From contig NZ_JOFL01000028.1 in the NCBI RefSeq assembly GCF_000719265.1, forward strand, positions 5,976 to 69,975: DNA of 64,000 nt. The letters run 5' to 3'. A model generated the notes under the pieces. The model worked only from the letters and a program-made list of their open reading frames with translations, ran no database searches and was not told where the DNA came from. The stretch comes from Streptomyces roseoverticillatus. Its GTDB lineage: Bacteria; Actinomycetota; Actinomycetes; Streptomycetales; Streptomycetaceae. Positions within the stretch are counted from its first letter, which is position 1. Each line of letters opens with the position of its first letter. A program made the position numbers and the translations under genes. Below, one piece after another: positions 50,078 through 59,454 of the stretch.

Positions 50078-51454
50078 ATGGACTCCGCCCGACGGCCGAT
50101 CCTCTTCGTCAGCCTCCCGGAGAGCGGCCTGCTCAACCCGCTGCTCGTCCTGGCGGGCGAGCTCTCCCGCCAGGGGGTGGAGGACCTCTGGTTCGCCACC
50201 GACGAGCCGCGGCGCGACGACGTGCGGCGGATCGCGGAGCGTTCCCCGGTGGAGTTCGCCTCCCTGGGCGAGGTCATCTCCGAGCTGTCCGCGGTGACGT
50301 GGGGCGACGACGTCTACCGCGAGGTCACCCAGTCCTCGCGCTTCCGTGCGCACCGCGCGGTCATCAAGCAGTCCTACAAGCCCGGCCTGCAGGACGTGAA
50401 GTACCGCCGGCTCGAAGCCGTCGTCAGCAAGGTGCGACCGGCGCTGATGGTCATCGACTGCATCAGCGGATTCGCGATCGATCTGGCCATAGCCCGGGGG
50501 ATCCCGTTCGTGCTCAGCGTGCCGTTCCTGCCGAGCAACGTGCTGACGGCCCGTGCCCCCTTCGGCAAGGGATACACCCCGAAGGGCTTCCCGGTCCCCC
50601 ACACCGGGCTGCCGGCCGGGATGAGCCTCGTCCAGCGCATCAGCAACGAACTGTTCAAGATCCGGACCCTGGCGATGTTCTGCACCCCGGAGATGGGGAA
50701 GGTCATGAGGCAGGACGGCCGGCGGCGCAAGGCGCTCGGCCTCCCGTCGATCAGCCCGATGGCGAGGATCGACAAGGCCGAGATGGTCCTGTGCAATTCG
50801 ATCGCGGAGCTGGACTACCCCTTCACCGTCCCCGGCAAGATGCGGCTGGTCGGCGCGATGGTCCCGCCGCTCCCCGAGGCCCCGGACGACAAGGACCTGT
50901 CGGGCTGGCTGGACGCCCAGTCGTCCGTGGTCTACATGGGGCTCGGGACCATCACCCGGCTGACCCGGGCGGAGGTCGGCTCCGTCGTGGAGGTCGCCCG
51001 CCGGCTCGAAGGCCGGCACCAGGTGCTGTGGAAGCTGTCCGAGGAACAGCAGCACCTGCTGCCGCCGCGGGAGTCGCTGCCGGCCAACCTCCGCATCGAG
51101 AGCTGGGTCCCGTCGCAGCACGACGTCCTCGCCCACCCGAACGTGAAGGTGTTCTTCACCCACGGCGGCGGCAACGGCTTCAACGAGGGCGTGTACTTCG
51201 GCAAGCCGCTCGTGGTCCGGCCGCTGTGGGTGGACTGCTTCGACCAGGCGGTCCGCGGCCGGGACTTCGGTATCAGCCTGACCCTGGACCGGCCGCACGC
51301 CCTGTCCGCCGGCGACGTCGTCGACAAGCTCACCCGCGTGCTGGGCACCCCCTCCTTCGCCGAGAAGGCGGAGCGGCTCGGGAAGCTGCAGCGCGCGGCG
51401 GGCGGGCGGGAGACCGCCGCCTCGCTGATCCTCGGGCTCCCGGCCCTGGCCTGA
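50078..51454 (+). CDS. Glycosyltransferase, polyene-macrolide mycosaminyltransferase type
   Basis: 458 residues from ATG 50078. UGT/MGT-like GT-B fold: N-terminal ILFVSLPESGLLNPLLVLAGEL, C-terminal donor motif WVPSQHDVLAHPNVKVFFTHGGGNGFNEG with FFTHGG and the later DQAVRG. Sequence and neighbours (a DegT aminotransferase, P450, ferredoxin) match the NysDI/AmphDI/PimK group that attaches mycosamine to polyene aglycones. The call to this group is inference from context and memory. First gene of the plus-strand run. Confidence 0.85.
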   Translation: MDSARRPILFVSLPESGLLNPLLVLAGELSRQGVEDLWFATDEPRRDDVRRIAERSPVEFASLGEVISELSAVTWGDDVYREVTQSSRFRAHRAVIKQSYKPGLQDVKYRRLEAVVSKVRPALMVIDCISGFAIDLAIARGIPFVLSVPFLPSNVLTARAPFGKGYTPKGFPVPHTGLPAGMSLVQRISNELFKIRTLAMFCTPEMGKVMRQDGRRRKALGLPSISPMARIDKAEMVLCNSIAELDYPFTVPGKMRLVGAMVPPLPEAPDDKDLSGWLDAQSSVVYMGLGTITRLTRAEVGSVVEVARRLEGRHQVLWKLSEEQQHLLPPRESLPANLRIESWVPSQHDVLAHPNVKVFFTHGGGNGFNEGVYFGKPLVVRPLWVDCFDQAVRGRDFGISLTLDRPHALSAGDVVDKLTRVLGTPSFAEKAERLGKLQRAAGGRETAASLILGLPALA

Positions 51455-51498
51455 GGACACCCGAGTACCCGGACCCCACGAGAAGGAAGAGAGCGACG

Positions 51499-52554
51499 AT
51501 GTCGTTCACGTACCCCGTGTCCAGGCCGGCCCTGGACGGCCGAGAGCTCGAATACGTCACCGCGACCGTCAGCGACGGCTGGATATCGTCCCAAGGGCCG
51601 GTGATCCAGCGCTTCGAGCGCGCCTTCGCGGACTACAACGCGATCGCGCACGGCGTCGCCTGTTCCTCCGGGACCGCCGCCCTCACGCTGGCCCTGCGGG
51701 CGCTGGGCATCGGCCCGGGCGACGAGGTGATCGTCCCCGAGTTCACCATGGTCGCCTCCGCCTGGGCGGTCACCTACACCGGAGCGACCCCCGTCTTCGT
51801 CGACTGCGCGGACGACCTCAACATCGACGTCACCCGCATCGAGGAGAAGATCACCTCGCGGACGAGGGCCGTCATGCCCGTGCACGTCTACGGCCGGCGC
51901 TGCGACATGGACGCGATCATGGACATCGCGTTCCAGCACAACCTGCGCGTCGTCGAGGACTCCGCCGAGGCCCACGGCATCCGCCCGGTCGGCGACATCG
52001 CCTGCTTCTCGCTCTTCGCTAACAAGATCATCACCTCGGGCGAGGGCGGCATCTGCCTCACCGACGATCCCAGGCTGGCCGGGCAGCTGGAGCACCTGCG
52101 CGCCATGGCCTTCACCAAGGACCACAGCTTCCTGCACAAGAAGGTCGCCTACAACTTCAGGATGACGGCCATGCAGGCCGCCGTCGCCCTCGGCCAGGTC
52201 GAGCGGCTGGACGAGATCCTTCAGACGCGCCGGACGATAGAGAAGCGCTACGACGAAGGTCTCGCCGACGTCCCCGGGATCACCTTGATGCCGCCGCGGG
52301 ACGTGCTGTGGATGTACGACGTCCGGGCCGAACGCCGCGAGGAGCTACGGGCGTTCCTGGCCGACCGGTCCATCGAGACCCGGCTCTTCTTCAAGCCGAT
52401 GAGCCGGCAGCCCATGTACTTCCATCCCGAGTGGCCCTCGCTCAAGGCGAACGTCTTCGCCGAGGACGGGCTGTACCTGCCCACGCACACCGGGCTGACC
52501 GCCGCCGACCAGGACTTCGTGATCGGCCGGGTCCGCGCGTTCTACGGCGTCTGA
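51499..52554 (+). CDS. Sugar aminotransferase (GDP-mycosamine type, DegT family)
   Basis: 351 residues from ATG 51499 with AAGGAAGA upstream. PLP Lys in SLFANKIITSGEGG. VACSSGTAALTLALRALGIGPGD and VVEDSAEAHGI are DegT signatures. It resembles GDP-3-keto-6-deoxymannose 3-aminotransferases (NysDII/AmphDII/PimC) and GDP-perosamine synthases, consistent with the adjacent glycosyltransferase. The GDP-mannose 4,6-dehydratase expected for the same sugar is not in the window. Confidence 0.87.
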   Translation: MSFTYPVSRPALDGRELEYVTATVSDGWISSQGPVIQRFERAFADYNAIAHGVACSSGTAALTLALRALGIGPGDEVIVPEFTMVASAWAVTYTGATPVFVDCADDLNIDVTRIEEKITSRTRAVMPVHVYGRRCDMDAIMDIAFQHNLRVVEDSAEAHGIRPVGDIACFSLFANKIITSGEGGICLTDDPRLAGQLEHLRAMAFTKDHSFLHKKVAYNFRMTAMQAAVALGQVERLDEILQTRRTIEKRYDEGLADVPGITLMPPRDVLWMYDVRAERREELRAFLADRSIETRLFFKPMSRQPMYFHPEWPSLKANVFAEDGLYLPTHTGLTAADQDFVIGRVRAFYGV

Positions 52555-52583
52555 CCGAACCGTCCGAAAGGGGACATCCGCAC

Positions 52584-53762
52584 ATGACGCAAGCCGAACC
52601 GCAGGTGGTCGACTTCCCGCTGCGCAAGCCCGGCGTGGCCTTCCCGCCCCCGGGTTACGCCGGCTACCGCGAGCAGCAGGGGCTGGTCCTCTCGTGCCTG
52701 CCCAACGGCGACCGGGTCTGGCTGGTCACCCGGCACGAGGACGTGCGCGCCGTGCTGACCGATCCGAGGATCAGCTCCAACCCCGAGCACCCGGGGTTCC
52801 CGAACGTCGGCGAGAGCCTGGGGGTGCCCAAGCAGGACCAGATCCCGGGCTGGTTCGTGGGGCTGGACTCCCCGGAGCACGACCGGTTCCGCAAGGCGCT
52901 CATCCCGGAGTTCACCGTCCGGCGCGTCCGCGCGATGCGCCCGGCGATCGAACGCACGGTGGACGAGCGCCTCGACGCGATGCTGGCCGCGGGCGACTGC
53001 GCCGACCTCGTCGCCGACTTCGCGCTGCCCATCCCGTCCCTGGTGATCTCCTCGCTGCTCGGGGTGCCGCCGGCCGACCGCGACTTCTTCGAGTCCAGGA
53101 CGCGCACCCTGGTCGCCATCCGCGCCTCGACCGACCAGCAGCGGGAGTCCGCCGCCAAGGACCTGCTGCGCTACATCAACCGGTTGGTGGCCATCAAGCA
53201 GAAGTGGCCCGCCGACGACCTGGTCAGCAGGCTGCTGGCCACCGGCGCGATCGCCCCGCACGAGCTGTCGGGCGTGCTGATGCTCCTGCTCATCGCCGGG
53301 CACGAGACGACGGCCAACAACATCGCGCTGGGCGTGGTCACCCTCCTGACGAACCCCGAGTGGATCGGTGACGACCGGGCCGTGGAGGAGACGCTGCGCT
53401 TCCACTCGGTCGCCGACCTGGTGTCCCTGCGGGTGGCGGTCGAGGACGTGGAGATCTCCGGGCAGCTCGTCCGGGCGGGCGAGGGCATCGTGCCCCTGGT
53501 GGCAGCGGCCAACCACGACGAGAACAGCTTCGAGTGCCCCCACCGGTTCGACCCCTCCCGGTCCGCCCGCCACCACGTGGCCTTCGGCTACGGCGTGCAC
53601 CAGTGCCTGGGGCAGAACCTCGTGCGGGTCGAAATGGAGATCGCCTACCGGAAGCTCTTCGAGCGCATCCCCGCCCTCGAACTCGCCGTGCCCGCCGAGG
53701 GACTGTCCTTCAAGCACGACGGCGTGGTGCACGGACTGCACGCGCTGCCGGTCCGCTGGTAG
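52584..53762 (+). CDS. Cytochrome P450 (NysN/AmphN/PimG-like)
   Basis: 392 residues from ATG 52584 (GAAAGGGG upstream). Canonical motifs: LLLIAGHETTANN (I-helix with Glu-Thr), EETLRFHS (ExxR) and FGYGVHQCLGQNL (heme Cys). It is followed by a ferredoxin gene as in polyene clusters, where the homologous P450 oxidises the exocyclic methyl to a carboxyl group. Contrast with mmcN, whose I-helix is abnormal. Substrate assigned by context only. Confidence 0.9.
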   Translation: MTQAEPQVVDFPLRKPGVAFPPPGYAGYREQQGLVLSCLPNGDRVWLVTRHEDVRAVLTDPRISSNPEHPGFPNVGESLGVPKQDQIPGWFVGLDSPEHDRFRKALIPEFTVRRVRAMRPAIERTVDERLDAMLAAGDCADLVADFALPIPSLVISSLLGVPPADRDFFESRTRTLVAIRASTDQQRESAAKDLLRYINRLVAIKQKWPADDLVSRLLATGAIAPHELSGVLMLLLIAGHETTANNIALGVVTLLTNPEWIGDDRAVEETLRFHSVADLVSLRVAVEDVEISGQLVRAGEGIVPLVAAANHDENSFECPHRFDPSRSARHHVAFGYGVHQCLGQNLVRVEMEIAYRKLFERIPALELAVPAEGLSFKHDGVVHGLHALPVRW

Positions 53763-53838
53763 CCGGCGACCGGACCGTCCGCCGGGCGCGCCACCGGCCG
53801 CCCGGCGGACCCGAATCCACCGCAGGAGAGACACCGAC

Positions 53839-54033
53839 ATGCGTATCACCGCCGACACCGGCCGCTGCGTGGGAGCGGGCCAGTGCGTACTGAACGCCCC
53901 GCGGGCCTTCGACCAGGACGACGACGGGCTGGTCACCCTGCTGCTCGCCGAGCCCGGCGCCGACGAGGAGGCCGGGGTCCGGCTGGCGGCCGGCCTCTGC
54001 CCGTCCCGGGCCATCACCGTGCACGAGGACTGA
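53839..54033 (+). CDS. [3Fe-4S]-type ferredoxin
   Basis: 64 residues from ATG 53839 (AGGAGAG upstream). Three cysteines in the pattern CVGAGQC (residues 10 and 16) and LCPSRAI (54), as in actinobacterial P450 ferredoxins with a 3Fe-4S cluster. It is the electron donor for the P450 76 bases upstream. Standard length. Confidence 0.93.
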   Translation: MRITADTGRCVGAGQCVLNAPRAFDQDDDGLVTLLLAEPGADEEAGVRLAAGLCPSRAITVHED

Positions 54034-54102
54034 CGCCCGCGCCCGGGCGACCGGCCTGCCGCGTCCCCCAACCGACGAAAGCACTCGCATCCGGGAGTGA
54101 AC

Positions 54103-57100
54103 GTGCCCGCCCAGACAGATGACTACGCGAACGATCCGTCCCCCGAGCCCGTGGCCGTCATCGGCATGGCCTGCCGGCTGCCGGGCGGGGCCCACTCCCC
54201 CGAGGCCCTGTGGCAGCTGCTCTCCGACGAGGCCCACGCGATGTCCGGCTTCCCGGAGGACCGCGGCTGGGACCTCGGCCGGCTCTTCGACGACGACCCC
54301 GACCGCCCCGGCACCACGTACGCGCGCGAAGGCGGTTTCCTGCACGACGCGGGCCACTTCGACGCGGGCTTCTTCGGCTTCTCCGACCTGGAGGCGACGG
54401 CGACCGACCCCCAGCAGCGCCTGCTCCTCGAAGCCGCCTGGGAGACCTTCGAACGGGCGGGCATCGACCCGGCGGCCCTGAAGGGCACCCGCACCGGCGT
54501 GTTCACCGGTGCGACGCACGGCGGCTACGCCACCGGCTCGTCCGTGAACGACGGCCGGCTGGAGAGCCTGCTGGCCACCGGGACCGCCGGGAGCGCGGTC
54601 TCCGGGCGCCTCGCCCACGCCTACGGGCTGGAGGGGCCCGCGCTCACGGTGGACACCGACTCCTCGTCCTCCCTCGTCGCCCTGCACCTGGCCTGCCGGT
54701 CCCTGCGGTCGGGCGAGTCCACGCTCGCGCTGGCCGGCGGCGTCGCCGTCATGGCCTCCCCCGCGCCCTTCACCCGGCTCTCCCGGCTGCGGGTGCTGTC
54801 CCCGGGCTCCCGCTCCAGGGCCTACGCGGACGCCGCCGACGGCTCGGCCTGGTCCGAGGGGGCGGGGCTGCTCCTGCTGGAGCGGCTCGGCGACGCCCGG
54901 CGCAACGGGCACCGCGTCCTGGCGCTGGTACGCGGCTCCGCCGTCAACCAGGACGGCGCCTCCGACGGGTTCACGGCACCGAGCGGCACCGCACAGCAGC
55001 GCGTCATCCGGCAGGCCCTGGCGGACGCCCGGCTGGCACCGCGGGACATCGACGCCGTGGAGGGCCACGGCACCGGCACACCGCTCGGCGACGCCGTCGA
55101 GGTCCGGGCCCTCCTGGCCGCGTACGGCGAGGGGCGCCCCGCGGAACGGCCGCTGTGGCTGGGGTCGGTGAAGTCCAACCTCGGGCACACGCAGGCGGCC
55201 GCGGGTGTCGTCGGGGTCATCAAGACGGTGCTCGCGATGCACCGTGGCCTGCTGCCCAGGACCCTGCACGCCGACGAGCCGCCGTCCCGGGCGGAGCGGT
55301 CCGACGGCTCGCTGCGGGTGCTGACCGAGGCCCGGCCCTGGCCGCGGGAGAGCGGACGGACGCGCCGGGCCGGGGTGTCCTCCTTCGGGCTCACCGGCAC
55401 CAACGCCCATGTGATCCTGGAGGAAGCGCCGGCCGGTGACGGCACGGGCAGCGCGGCCGGGGCCACCGGCACGGCCCGCACCGAGGTCCAGGAACCGGCC
55501 GGTGACGCGGCAGCGCCCTGGATCCTGTCCGCCCGCAGCCGGGCGGCGCTCCGCGCACAGGCGCGGCGCCTGGCCGAGCGGGTGGCGGCCGACCTGGGGC
55601 TGTCCGCCCAGGACGTCGCCCATTCCCTGGCCACCACCCGCGCCCTGCACCGGCACCGGGCCGTCATCAGCGGCTCGGGCCGCGCGGAACTCCTGGCCGC
55701 GACGGAGGAACTCGCGACCGGCAGGCGGGCCTCCCGGGTCACCGTCGAGGACTCCTCACCGGGCGGCCTGGCCGTCGTCTTCCCCGGGCAGGGCGGCCAG
55801 CGGCCCGGAATGGGCCGCGAGGCGGCCGGGACGTTCCCCGTGTTCGCGGCCGCGCTGCGCGAGGTGTGCGCCGTCATGGACACCCTGCTGGACCGGCCGC
55901 TCACGTCGGTGATGTGGGCGGATCCGGACTCCGAGGAGGCGGCCCTGCTCGACGACGCCGTCTACGCCCAGCCCGCGCTGTTCGCCCTCCAGGTCGCCCT
56001 GTACCGGCTCTTCGAGTCCTGGGGCGTGGTCCCGGACCGCCTGGCGGGACACTCGGCCGGCGAGACCACCGCCGTTCACTTGGCGGGCGGGCTCGGTCTT
56101 GAGGACGCCTGCACCCTGGTGGCCGCCCGGGGCAGGCTGATGGATTCCCTTCCCGGCGGGTCGATGGTGGCGGCCCGGATCTCCGAGAGCGAAGTGGAAC
56201 CGTTGCTCGCCGAGTGGGGGGACGCTGCGGCGATCGCCTCCGTGAACGGGCCGCACTCGCTCGTCCTTTCGGGCGCCGACGCCGCGCTGGCCGCGCTCAC
56301 GGACCGGCTCAACGCCGCCGGCCATAAGACCCGGCGGGTCGCGGTGAACGGCGCCGCCCACTCGCCGCTCATGGACCCCGTCCTGGAGGAGTTCGGCGCG
56401 GTCGCCCGGACGCTGTCCTACTCCACACCCGCCCTTCCCGTCGTCTCGACCGTCACCGGCAGGCTCCTGACCGCCGAGGACGCCCACGATCCCGGCCACT
56501 GGGTGCGGCACCTGCGGGACTGCGTGCGCTTCAAGGACGCGGTCGACCGGCTCCGGGACGAACGCGTCACCGGATTCCTGGAGCTGGGCCCCCATCCGGT
56601 GCTGACGCCGATGGTCGACGAGTGCCTGGACCCCGCCGGCACCGGCTACGGTGCCGCCATCGTGCCGACCCTGCGCGCCGGGGAGGGCGAGCGGCAGGCC
56701 CTGCTCACGGCCGTCGCCCGGATGCACGCCCACGGCGTTCCCGTGGACTGGCACGCGGTCCTGCCCGGGGCGCGGTCCGTTCCCCTGCCGACCTACGCCT
56801 TCCAGCGGCGGCGGTTCTGGGCGGCTTCCGCGGACGCCGGGACCGTCGGCGGCCGCACGGCGGGCGCCGGGGAAGGGACCGCGGGCGACGACGAACCGCC
56901 GAGCCTGGCCGACCGGCTGTCCGGCCTCGACGGCCCCGCGCAGGACGCGCTCGTGCTGGCCACGGTCCTCGCCGAGGTCTCGGCCGCCCTGGGCATCCCG
57001 GAGCTGCGGAGCGACGAGGGCGACCGGGCGTTCCTGGACATGGGGGTCACCTCGGTGAGCGCGCTGGAGCTGCGCAACCGGCTCGTCGCCGCCACGGGCA

Positions 57101-57408
57101 CGCGCCTCCCGGTCACGCTCGTGTACGACCACCCCACGCCCGACGCCGTCGTCCGCTTCGTGCGCGGCAGGCTCACGGTGCCGGCCGCCGTCCGTGACAC
57201 GGCCACCGTCGTGGCCGAGCTGGAGGCCCTTCTCACGGACGGCGCGGCGGTCTCCACGGACACGGCGGCACGGCTCAGGGCGGTGGCGGCCCGGTGCCGG
57301 GCCGAGGCGCCTTCGGCCGGCGCACCCGGCGCGTCCCCGGCCGGCGCGCTCGACCTGTCCGCGGCCAGCGACGAGGAACTGTTCGACCTGCTGGACGGGG
57401 CGGGATGA
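54103..57408 (+). CDS. Type I polyketide synthase loading module (KS-S, AT, ACP)
   Basis: 1101 residues from GTG 54103 (GGGAG five bases upstream; GTG 54097 is possible). KS domain about 17-440: the active-site Cys is Ser187 (VDTDSSSSLVAL in place of TACSSS), so it decarboxylates but cannot condense, the mark of a loading module. The other KS residues are VEGHGTGT and KSNLGHTQ. AT about 565-860: GHSAG, and the specificity motif reads GAAH (VNGAAHSPLMDP) rather than malonyl HAFH or methylmalonyl YASH. ACP about 950-1030: MGVTSVSALEL with Ser intact but the preceding Asp changed to Thr. The C-terminal 70 residues look like a docking tail. No DH, KR or ligase. Equivalent in position to NysA/AmphA-type starters. 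Confidence 0.9.
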   Translation: MPAQTDDYANDPSPEPVAVIGMACRLPGGAHSPEALWQLLSDEAHAMSGFPEDRGWDLGRLFDDDPDRPGTTYAREGGFLHDAGHFDAGFFGFSDLEATATDPQQRLLLEAAWETFERAGIDPAALKGTRTGVFTGATHGGYATGSSVNDGRLESLLATGTAGSAVSGRLAHAYGLEGPALTVDTDSSSSLVALHLACRSLRSGESTLALAGGVAVMASPAPFTRLSRLRVLSPGSRSRAYADAADGSAWSEGAGLLLLERLGDARRNGHRVLALVRGSAVNQDGASDGFTAPSGTAQQRVIRQALADARLAPRDIDAVEGHGTGTPLGDAVEVRALLAAYGEGRPAERPLWLGSVKSNLGHTQAAAGVVGVIKTVLAMHRGLLPRTLHADEPPSRAERSDGSLRVLTEARPWPRESGRTRRAGVSSFGLTGTNAHVILEEAPAGDGTGSAAGATGTARTEVQEPAGDAAAPWILSARSRAALRAQARRLAERVAADLGLSAQDVAHSLATTRALHRHRAVISGSGRAELLAATEELATGRRASRVTVEDSSPGGLAVVFPGQGGQRPGMGREAAGTFPVFAAALREVCAVMDTLLDRPLTSVMWADPDSEEAALLDDAVYAQPALFALQVALYRLFESWGVVPDRLAGHSAGETTAVHLAGGLGLEDACTLVAARGRLMDSLPGGSMVAARISESEVEPLLAEWGDAAAIASVNGPHSLVLSGADAALAALTDRLNAAGHKTRRVAVNGAAHSPLMDPVLEEFGAVARTLSYSTPALPVVSTVTGRLLTAEDAHDPGHWVRHLRDCVRFKDAVDRLRDERVTGFLELGPHPVLTPMVDECLDPAGTGYGAAIVPTLRAGEGERQALLTAVARMHAHGVPVDWHAVLPGARSVPLPTYAFQRRRFWAASADAGTVGGRTAGAGEGTAGDDEPPSLADRLSGLDGPAQDALVLATVLAEVSAALGIPELRSDEGDRAFLDMGVTSVSALELRNRLVAATGTRLPVTLVYDHPTPDAVVRFVRGRLTVPAAVRDTATVVAELEALLTDGAAVSTDTAARLRAVAARCRAEAPSAGAPGASPAGALDLSAASDEELFDLLDGAG

Positions 57409-57496
57409 CACGCCCGGGTGGGGGCGGCCCCACAGGACGGCCGCCGGGATCCCCTCCCGCGCGGCACTCGGAACACTCATCCGCGGGAGATCAGCC

Positions 57497-58480
57497 ATGA
57501 GCGGACCCACTTCGCCCACCGCCGCCCGGACTGCCGGGGACATCATGATCGAGGCGGACGGCGTCAGCAGGGCCTTCGGTTCGCTGCGGGCCCTGGACTC
57601 GGTGAGCCTCTCGGCGCGCCGCGGCACGGTACTGGGCCTGCTCGGGCACAACGGCGCGGGCAAGACCACGCTCGTCAACGTGCTCACCGCCGCCCTGCCG
57701 CCCAGCTCGGGACGGGCGGCGGTCGCCGGCTTCGACGTCACGCGCGCACCGCGCGAAGTACGCAAACGCATTGGTCTCACCGGCCAGTTCGCGTCGGTCG
57801 ACCCCCAGCTCTCGGGGCGGGACAACCTCGTCCTGCTGGCCCGCCTCCTCGGCGCGGACCGCAGGTCGGCCCGGGTGAGGGCCGACGAACTGCTGGAGCT
57901 GTTCGGCCTCCAGGGCTTCGCGTCGCGCCGGCCGGGAACGTACTCGGGCGGGCTGCGCCGGCGGCTGGACCTGGCCGCGTCCCTGGTCGGCCACCCGGAC
58001 GTCATCTTCCTCGACGAGCCGACCACGGGCCTGGACCCGTCGAGCCGGCTGAATCTTTGGGAGATCGTGGAGGACCTGGTGGCCGGGGGCACCACGGTCC
58101 TGCTCACCACCCAGTACCTCGACGAGGCGGACCGGCTCGCGGACTCCATCACCGTCCTCTCGGCCGGCGCGGTGATCGCGAGCGGCACCGCCGCCGAACT
58201 CAAGGCCCAGGTGGGCACGTGCACGGTGACGGTGACCCCGGACTCCGCGGCCGGCCCGGCCGTGACCTGCGCCGCCCTGCGGCAGGCGGGCCTGGAACCG
58301 GTGCCGGACCGGGAGAACGGCACCGTCGCCGTCGCCGTCGAGGCGTCGAAGGACATCGCGCAGGTGATCCGGGCCCTCGACCGGGCGGGCATCGGGGCCA
58401 CGGCACTGTCGTTCCGCGAGCCGAGCCTCGACGACGTCTACCTCGCCCTGGCCGGGCGCTCCGCCGGCGCCGCCTCATGA
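57497..58480 (+). CDS. ABC transporter ATP-binding protein (DrrA type)
   Basis: 327 residues from ATG 57497. Walker A GHNGAGKTTLVNVL, signature YSGGLRRRLDLA, Walker B VIFLDEPTTGLDP, H-loop and a DrrA-like C-terminal region (SFREPSLDDVYLALAG). Paired with the permease gene 28 bases downstream. Drug-exporting role for the polyene product inferred from position. Confidence 0.93.
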   Translation: MSGPTSPTAARTAGDIMIEADGVSRAFGSLRALDSVSLSARRGTVLGLLGHNGAGKTTLVNVLTAALPPSSGRAAVAGFDVTRAPREVRKRIGLTGQFASVDPQLSGRDNLVLLARLLGADRRSARVRADELLELFGLQGFASRRPGTYSGGLRRRLDLAASLVGHPDVIFLDEPTTGLDPSSRLNLWEIVEDLVAGGTTVLLTTQYLDEADRLADSITVLSAGAVIASGTAAELKAQVGTCTVTVTPDSAAGPAVTCAALRQAGLEPVPDRENGTVAVAVEASKDIAQVIRALDRAGIGATALSFREPSLDDVYLALAGRSAGAAS

Positions 58481-58508
58481 ACCTCTTCGCACAGATCGTG
58501 GAGACTCC

Positions 58509-59366
58509 ATGACCACACCATCCATCGGCACACCGAACCCGGCGCCGCCGGTCCCGGATCCCGCCCCGGGGCCGGCGGCGGCCGTCTGGAACGGCAGCTC
58601 GACCGCCACTCAGATCCGGGTGCTCACCGGCCGCTCGCTGCGGGCGCTGGTGAGCGACCCCGGGGTGCTCGCCTTCGGCCTGTTCCAACCGGTGATCATC
58701 CTGTTCGTGCTGACCCAGGTCTTCACCGGGATGGGCAAGTCGGCCCACTTCCCCGCGGGGGTCAGCTACCTCGACTTCGTCATGCCTGCGGTCCTGGTGG
58801 ACAACGCGGTGCAGTCCGCCGTCCAGTCCGGGATCGGCGTGGTGGACGACCTCAAGAACGGCATGGTCGCCCGGCTGCGGTCCCTGCCCATCCACCCCGC
58901 TTCGCTGCTCGTCGCCCGGAGCCTGGCGAACCTGGTCCGTGCCGCGATCCAGATCGCGGTCGTCATCGTGCTGGCCGTCGTCGTCCTCGGCTACTCCCCC
59001 AAGGGCGGCGCGGGGCAGCTCCTCGCCTCGGCCGGGCTGGCGGTCTTCATCACCTGGACCCTGGGCTGGGCGTTCATCGCCGCGGCCACGTGGCTGCGCC
59101 GGGCGGAGCCCATGCAGAACCTCTCGGTCATCGCGCTCATCCCCCTGATGTTCGCGTCGAGCGCCTACATCCCGGTCAGCGACCTGCCCGAGTGGCTGCG
59201 CGTGATCGCCAAGGTCAACCCGCTGACGTACGCGATCGACACGGCGCGCGCCCTCGCGCTCGACCTGCCGGGCGCCGGGGCCGCGGTACCCGCCGTGCTC
59301 ATCAGCGCCGGCATCGCCGTCGTCGGCGGGGTGTTCGCAGTGGTGGGCCTCCGCCGGCCGCTGTGA
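58509..59366 (+). CDS. ABC transporter permease (DrrB type, ABC-2 family)
   Basis: 285 residues. About six membrane segments, including VLAFGLFQPVIILFVLTQVF, AAIQIAVVIVLAVVVLGY, LASAGLAVFITWTLGWAFI and AVPAVLISAGIAVVGGVFAVVG. LIPLMFASSAYIPVSDLPEWLRVIAKVNPLTY is the ABC-2 motif, given here in part. Forms an exporter with the ATPase just upstream. Followed by a terminator hairpin. Confidence 0.92.
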   Translation: MTTPSIGTPNPAPPVPDPAPGPAAAVWNGSSTATQIRVLTGRSLRALVSDPGVLAFGLFQPVIILFVLTQVFTGMGKSAHFPAGVSYLDFVMPAVLVDNAVQSAVQSGIGVVDDLKNGMVARLRSLPIHPASLLVARSLANLVRAAIQIAVVIVLAVVVLGYSPKGGAGQLLASAGLAVFITWTLGWAFIAAATWLRRAEPMQNLSVIALIPLMFASSAYIPVSDLPEWLRVIAKVNPLTYAIDTARALALDLPGAGAAVPAVLISAGIAVVGGVFAVVGLRRPL

Positions 59367-59393
59367 GCCGGGGCCGCTCCCCCTCCGCGTACG

Positions 59394-59437
59394 ACGAAGC
59401 GGCCCGCACCAGGATCACCTGGTACGGGCCGCTTCGT
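59394..59437. terminator. Bidirectional terminator between the ABC permease and the large PKS
   Basis: A 20-bp inverted repeat with one mismatch (59394-59413 against 59418-59437) and a 4-base loop, in the 88-bp gap between two convergent stops. Strong stem; serves both directions. Confidence 0.88.
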
Positions 59438-59454
59438 GGTGCCGGGCCGGGCCG

